DNA of 40,000 nt from contig KV908663.1 in assembly GCA_002005505.1 (NCBI GenBank), positions 94,139 through 134,138 of the forward strand, in the 5' to 3' direction. A program made the translations under genes and the position numbers. The notes below the pieces were generated by a model that was not told the origin of the DNA, did no database searches, and saw only the letters and a list, made by a program, of their open reading frames with translations. The DNA is from Botryococcus braunii. Lineage: Eukaryota; Chlorophyta; Trebouxiophyceae. This document shows, one piece after another, positions 33,648 through 40,000 of the stretch (positions are counted from its first letter, which is position 1; each line of letters begins with the position of its first letter).

Positions 33648-34744
33648 GCGACCACGCCAGCTGGCCCTGTTGAACATCTTTAGTGTACAAGGTAAACGTT
33701 GACAAAACACCACGCTGAATCCCACCGTTTTTGTGCACAAATGCTTGGACCAACAGAAAAGCTAGAGGGGTCACTCACCATCAAGAGTAACTTACGTACT
33801 GCTTGAATTATGATTTTCCTACAATATGTAAAGGGGGGGGGGGACATTTGCGAACCAGCACACATAATGCCACGATCTGACACCATCCTTCCAGACAAAA
33901 CAGGAGATACTCACCAAACTGGACTTCCACTAGCTGGCTGCCGCTGTCAAAAAGGCAGGCAGGAAGGACTCCCTCAGCACCCACACTCTCCATGTTAAGG
34001 TGCTGCAGGCCGGCTTTTGCGAGTTTGCAGAGCGCTCCCGTTTCAAGGCTGTCAGGGACCAGCGGGCCCGTCAGGCTGATATCTCGGAACAAGTTCAAGT
34101 TTTGCAAGTTGGGCGCCCCAGACAGTGCAGCAAATATGTCCGACAAGTTGCCCTGCATGCACCCATTTTCAGTGGTCGGCCACACCTTTCCCGTCTCCTC
34201 CCTCTCTCGTTCCTCCCCTCCTCCTTTTCTCTGCCCAGTCCCTCCCTCTGGTGCAAGTTCGCATATACGGGGGAGGGGGGGAGAGCGCCCTTAAGCGGTC
34301 ATTTTGGTCATCCTTAGAAAAAAACTGTAAGCCGCTGTCCTAATTGTCCAACCCCCCATCACATCGTTTCTTGATGCCCACTTCACAACACAAGACAGGG
34401 CAAGCATTTACTTTTTGCCACCAAAGCGTCCTCTGAAAAGACATAACAGACGGTAATAGTACTAACAATAGGGCTCCCTGGGATTAATTGTGGCATCTGT
34501 GGTCCCATATTCCAGTAAAGGCTCTGCTTACATTTTCAGTAAGCCCAGCAAATGCCAGAGAGTCATGAAAGCTCAGCATCAATGCATTCGCCCCTTTCTC
34601 TTTTCTTTTCTGTAGTTTCACGCCCCAGAGCCATGTGTTCTCACATTATGCCCATTCAGGACTGGTGAGGTGCCCAAATGCAAAAACATTTTATCAAAAA
34701 AAAAAAAAAAAAAATGGGATTGGCCTCTCCTTCTGGGGCTAAAA

Positions 34745-34869
<125 letters not shown>

Positions 34870-37140
34870 GGCGTGGGGAAAAGGGAAAGATGATGGGTTG
34901 TGAGGATGCATCTGGCCTAGGCAATCCGTCTGCAAGAGAGCATCTGCATAGATTGTAATACAACAAAGGCTTGATTGTCGAAGCGTGTCTGACAGCAAAT
35001 TCTCCCCCTACTTTCTAGCTGCACAACAAAACCCCTACATGCTCTCAAATCTCTCTTGTAAATTTTGTCTATGCCACCCACCACACTTTGGAGTGAGCCA
35101 AGCCAGCTGACCCTTATCGATGGCCAAACAAGACCCCTCTTGGGACACCTGAGTGAGCTAACCCAGCTTACCTGTAGGTTAGGATTACGTCCCAGATTGA
35201 GCGTAGTCAGCCACTGGAAAGCAGCGAAGTCAGCAGCAGGGAAGACACACTGCAGGTTGGCCCCTCGCAAATCCAGGCGCAGCAGATGGCCCTCAGGTGT
35301 GCAGATTTGGCCCAGAACAGTACAGAAGTCTGTCATCAAGCCCCCATTTTGGTTGTTTTGAGCCTTCCATTCAATGCAGTTGTCTGCCTGGCAGCACCTG
35401 CACAGACACACGGCAACAGCCAAATGAATGAGCATTCAACCACAGTTGCCGCTTCACACTGCTTGCTTCTCCTCTCCACATTAAAGACATAGACAAACAG
35501 ACACAGAACATCCTTATACTGCAAGCTGGGCCGCCCGCCTAAGCTTATGGCGCTGCGAGTCTTGTTTGACACAACAGTCCGATTGGCAACTCTGAGCTCT
35601 GGTCCTCAGATATGACGGCAGTAACTGTCGGCATCAATTCTATGTGGAAAAGCAAGGGTGCTACGCTGCACACATCTTGAACACACAAAACCGAGTCAGT
35701 CCACTGCCAAAACTGAGTCAGTCCATATTCAAAGTGGGTGCCAGGGACTTCTGAGACTAAAAACCACTCTTATTTGGGCAACGTGGTACAAATGCAACTT
35801 ATGTGCTGCGATGTAGTTCATGATCCTTAACTCCAAGGTGTAGACACAGAGTCCTGAAACATTTCTGGCACAGGTCCAGAGGCTGTGTCATCACTCCCCT
35901 TTCCCCCCTTTTGGGGAGACCCGAAAACAGCTGCCAGCTGTAGTGTCAAACATTGTGACCAGTAGACCCCAGCCCAGATTACTGCACACTTAATGGACAT
36001 GGAGGAGAAACCAGAGGTGCTGGGCTTACGCGGAAAAAATGTTGGCAAGGGCCGTCTGCTCAGCTGGTGAGAGCGTAGCATTGTCGTTGATAAGAGCAGC
36101 CTCTAACCGGTACGTGGCAGCCATCTTGCTGTCAGTATTGATGACAGCGCAAATGAAGTACGGCGTATATGAGTCATCCTCTGTTGTGTTAGGCGAGCGG
36201 GCATATCGAGGTCTGTACAACTTGTCATTCCTTGAGATCAGAAGTGTGCCATTCCCATTTGCTGCATCTGCGGGGTAGTTCCAATTCAACCGAACTCAGA
36301 CACCAAGTTACAGAACTCTTCCACACATTTCTGACCCCAATCTGCTACCAGCTGCCCATCCTTCACCAGCAGCAGAGCCTACAATTCAACGCCGTGGCAG
36401 GCCAACCAGATGTCCTCCCTTTCAAACCTGGCAGTCAGCATAGGTTCCCCCCATGGCATGTTTTTACTCCTCAGACACTTGGTGCTGGGGATGAGCAAAC
36501 CAGAATTTGTATGCATGTTCCTTTCCTGACAGCATGCTAATATAGTCCCCCACATGTCACTACTGACCAAAATGTTCAGCCATGTAAGGCAGGTATTGCA
36601 AGGACGACTGAGTACCATAGCAGGGGCATACCAGCTTGCCAAACAGCATTGCCCGGCTGAGGATAATTACGGGTTGAGTTACCATATAAACCCCACACAG
36701 GGTTACAATAAAGTCCAACTTGCATATTGGGATTCATCACTTCCAGCTTAATGTGGATATCTGGATCTGGGACTCCAGCTGGAATAGGGATGCCATACAG
36801 GTTCGCATAAAGCTGTACCAAACACCAAGAAGTAAACAATGTTCATCCCGGTCTTTCCATACCGTTATCGTGCTTTATTTCAACCCACAATATCCAGTGA
36901 TGGTTATGCACAACAAGTTTCTGGCCAGCTTACATTTGACCGTCAAGGGCATCTGCTCAGCCTTGCAAGGAAAATACGCTTCATGCTGGCTGAGAGGTGG
37001 CCTAGTTTTGAAGCACCCTTTCCACGCAGAGACAGCAAACTACTTGCAGCCCAGCAATTCAGCCCATGCATATAACTTATGGAATTGCAAGTTTGATTTT
37101 CATACATGACCCCAGCAGACACTACAAGAGAGGGACGCGC

Positions 37141-37410
<270 letters not shown>

Positions 37411-37467
37411 TGAACGCACGCACGCAGGAGGCCATGCCAAGCATATTTGGCGCAAAGCGTTCCTCAC

Positions 37468-37782
37468 CGGAGCAAGCGTGTCCCCTCTTTTATTCACAGG
37501 TCCTGCCCCTGGGAGGTTCGTCGTGCCGGAGGTCGTTACATTGAACAGGGTGGGAAGCACGGAAGGCAGTGCAAGTTGACCAAACGGGACCGCTGCAGAC
37601 ACCGGAGCAAGCGTGTCCTCTCTTTTATTCACAGGTCCTGCCCTTGGGAGGTTTGTTGTTCCAGAGCTCGTTACATTCACCAGGGAGGGATGCAGGGAAG
37701 GCAGTGCAGGTTGAGCAAAAGCAACTGCTGCAGACGCAAAAAGCAGGAGGAGGGTGGCTCCTCGATCTGCCGCATTTGCCAT
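37468..37782 (-). CDS. Gene B exon 1: signal peptide with an internal duplication
   Basis: 105 codons starting MANAADRGATLLLLFASAAV. Two 135-base units (from 37467 and 37602 on the plus strand) encode the mature N-terminal segment twice: QPALPSLHPSLVNVTSSGTT with NLPRAGPVNKREDTLAP, and QLALPSVLPTLFNVTTSGTT with NLPGAGPVNKRGDTLAP. The duplication is a multiple of three and introduces no stop. Confidence 0.75.
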
Positions 37783-37921
37783 CTTGGGCCGGCTGTGCTC
37801 TTCCTTGAATGCCCTGCCAATCCATTACGCCCCAATATGACACATCATGCTAGCTACCTTTAACTACAAAACTTCTGTGAGACCTCATTCAAGTAAACTT
37901 CTGCTTAAAGGTTGTGGGCTG

Positions 37922-37949
37922 GCTTCCCAAAACAAGAGTTTTGGGAAGC
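37922..37949. repeat. 12-base perfect hairpin upstream of gene B
   Basis: GCTTCCCAAAAC, loop AAGA, GTTTTGGGAAGC. The site lies about 140 bases upstream of the gene B start codon. Copy A has only the left arm in altered form (CTTTCCCAAAC) and no right arm. Confidence 0.85.
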
Positions 37950-38579
37950 TCAATTAGCCATAATGTCAAAGAGAGCCCCATGACAGTTTTAAGGCGTGCT
38001 ATTCAAACGCTGCATTATTCCTCTTAGAGGTTGCTTTCAACCATAATCAGTGCAAATTTGTGCATTCAAGAATTTTTGACACAATGGCAGTTCGTCACTC
38101 GCACATTGTAACCACATGGTACGACAGACGGCAGTCGACGACAAAGAGCTAAAACTCTGCGAAGCCCAGACATTCATGAACACACGAAAATTCCACCTTA
38201 CCACGATGAACAGTAGTACATAGTACAAATTGGTGGGGACCAGTTCGGGGACGATCGACAATCCGTATCGAACCCCTAAACCCACAGAAGTAATCTGTGT
38301 CTTGCACAATCACTGCCCAGGGACTGACCAGCATATCCCTTACCTAGGTAAAAACAACGTGCTTGATCAACGCTCTTCCTGAATGGTGCTCCTCCTGGGT
38401 CGAAGAAGCATGGATCAAGCACCCTTATCGCTTCCTTGCTGCTAACCATTCCGTCAGTCCTCGACTTGCCCTGAGTGCGGCTGCAGCAGCCATCATCACT
38501 TCAGGGGCTACCCTTCCCGCAATTTATTGCCATTCGCAGCGTCCGGAAAGAAAAGTGTAGTGTCAAGAGATCCAGCTAG

Positions 38580-39757
38580 GGTTGGCAATTGTACGGTTTC
38601 GTAGAGTGTACAGTGTCGTACCACCCATACCGTATCGTTTTTCAGAGATGTCCAGGTAAATTGGACCCCGCCCCCGGGGGGGGGGGGGGGGGGGGGGGGG
38701 GGTTTGGTTTAACGTACGTATCACTCCCCCGAATAAATAAGTGGCGGTCACTTTTAGAAGTTGTTGCTACATCTAGATAGGGGCTCTGCATACAAGCGTG
38801 CCATTAAACGGTCCCTTTGTGAGTTGTTATTAGCGCATGGGGCTAGCAAGCCATGACTCTAAATAGCTTGCGAGCAATCCCCAAATTTTTGACAAGGCCC
38901 AGATTTTCTGTTTCCCCAAGTTTTGTCCCCTTCGGCCCTTGCGTTTAAAGCCTCACAAGGTTTCCCCTTAGACCTTGCTCGCGGGGCCGGGCCCACACAC
39001 ACCTCTTTTAAGGGCCAATCCTTTGGATAGTGGCACCCAAACCCATGCTGAGCTCCTATCCCCCTCCTACCACACGAAAATACAGCATGCAAATTTGCAT
39101 TTTAGCCCAAAGTGACCCCCGAACCTTGTACGGAGTACATTGGCTTACCTGAAAACTCACACGCCCTGACCGTCCCTCTTCAAATACACGGCCTTGTGCC
39201 TAACTTTCTAATCAACTTTAATTTGGAAACGGAATTTTCTTTGTTAGAATTTCAGGCGTGACGACGCTGGACCACTGCCCAGTCGCCCGCTTGCCCACCT
39301 TAAAAAATTCGCCTAAGTGCGAAAGAGAGTCGGTTCATCGTACTCTTGGCAGTACATACCACGTCAGCACTAGAGCTACACATGACTGTGTCTCGCTTCC
39401 CTAGGCACGTGCGGCTACCTTAAGCAATTTCGCCCTGTACATTCGACCGCCACTTATTTTTCCGGGGGATTGTATGGAACGCAGGTGATATTCTCTTTCT
39501 GGGTTTTGGGGGTTTTCCTTATTAGTAACTCTGCCGGGTCAAACTGCTGGGGGTCAGTGGGGTGGGAGTTTAGGGCTCTCGCCCCCAAGTTCCTTTTTCT
39601 ATACTGTACCGTAGCCAGGATACGGCCGAGTGTACGGTTCGTCCGGTACCAATCCGGTACTCTTTTAGTACTGCACCATCACTTGCAATACAGTTCCTGC
39701 CCCTGGTGGAAGTTTCATAACATTTTTAGAGAATATTTAATGTGAAGAGCGATGGAA
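38580..39757. mobile_element. Copy-B-specific segment with an inverted repeat
   Basis: The sequence leaves homology with copy A at AGCTAG (38579). CCCCCGAATAAATAAGTGGC at about 38727 has an inverted partner, GCCACTTATTTTTCCGGGGG, at about 39449, and each is flanked by TACGG/GTACC-rich sequence. A G-run lies at 38685-38701. This could be a non-autonomous element with inverted ends, but no target duplication is evident and no transposase is present. Confidence 0.35.
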
Positions 39758-40000
39758 TGTTGACATAAGATCTGGCAAAGTTCACTTGACATTGTGACAC
39801 TCAGTGCGCAAACTGCTGCCAAAAATTTGGGAACAACCTCTTTCATTGGAGGCACCATTAAGTGGCCACCAGCAGTAAGCACACCCGTCATGCCTCAGCT
39901 GTTTAACATTACCAGAGAAAGACCTTTATTCAGAGAGCCCTGCGATTGGGAAATCTCTACGCCACTCAGATACGAAGCCTAGAAGGCTGTGTTAATATGA
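39758..40000. repeat. Repeat shared with 28015-28262, copy 2
   Basis: Matches the sequence at 28015-28262 in the same orientation and continues to the window edge, so its right limit is not visible. Confidence 0.8.

Overview
The window looks like nuclear DNA from an intron-rich eukaryote, most likely a green alga. The reasons are: a gene cut into small exons with clean GT/AG junctions, leucine-rich repeats (LRRs) of the plant type (L..L.L..N.L.G.IP), roughly balanced base composition, and very dense CA/TG, CT/GA and TGTA microsatellites. There is no sign of operons, bacterial ribosome binding sites, rRNA, tRNA or CRISPR. The lineage call is an inference; genus cannot be read from the sequence.

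Layout. (1) About 277-5910, plus strand: fragments of a multi-exon gene I cannot name. Its last exons are the best supported. They encode a coiled coil (3563-3769), a Ser/Pro-rich segment (4292-4474) and a Pro/Gly/Met-rich C-terminus (to 5910). Several upstream joins do not keep frame, so the gene may be partly decayed or carry sequence errors. (2) About 5911-13480: mostly non-coding, dominated by microsatellite blocks, two of which are bracketed by diverged copies of the same flank. The 3' end of gene A lies at 11989. (3) 11989-21693, minus strand: gene A, a receptor-like LRR protein with signal peptide, an extracellular beta-rich N-terminal region, LRRs, an Ala/Ser/Pro/Thr linker, one transmembrane helix and a very short cytosolic tail with no kinase. 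(4) About 21981-30612: non-coding, with a 1.3 kb insertion candidate, poly-G tracts, diverged repeats, a 34-bp palindromic tandem repeat and a TGTA array. (5) 30613-38579: a second copy (gene B) of the LRR gene in the same orientation, offset by about 16.3 kb. It keeps the signal peptide, N-terminal region and most LRR exons. It lacks the linker and membrane-anchor exons and carries several splice-site and frame lesions. (6) 38580-40000: a copy-B-specific segment with a short inverted repeat, then a sequence homologous to 28015-28262. That match suggests the duplicated unit once extended further.

The most informative content is the tandem duplication. The two copies allow exon boundaries, splice-site decay, domain loss and microsatellite turnover to be read by comparison within one window. 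Gene A appears to encode a membrane-anchored cell-surface LRR protein. Gene B would at best make a secreted or truncated form, and is more likely a decaying paralogue. No pathway links these genes to the plus-strand gene at the left edge.
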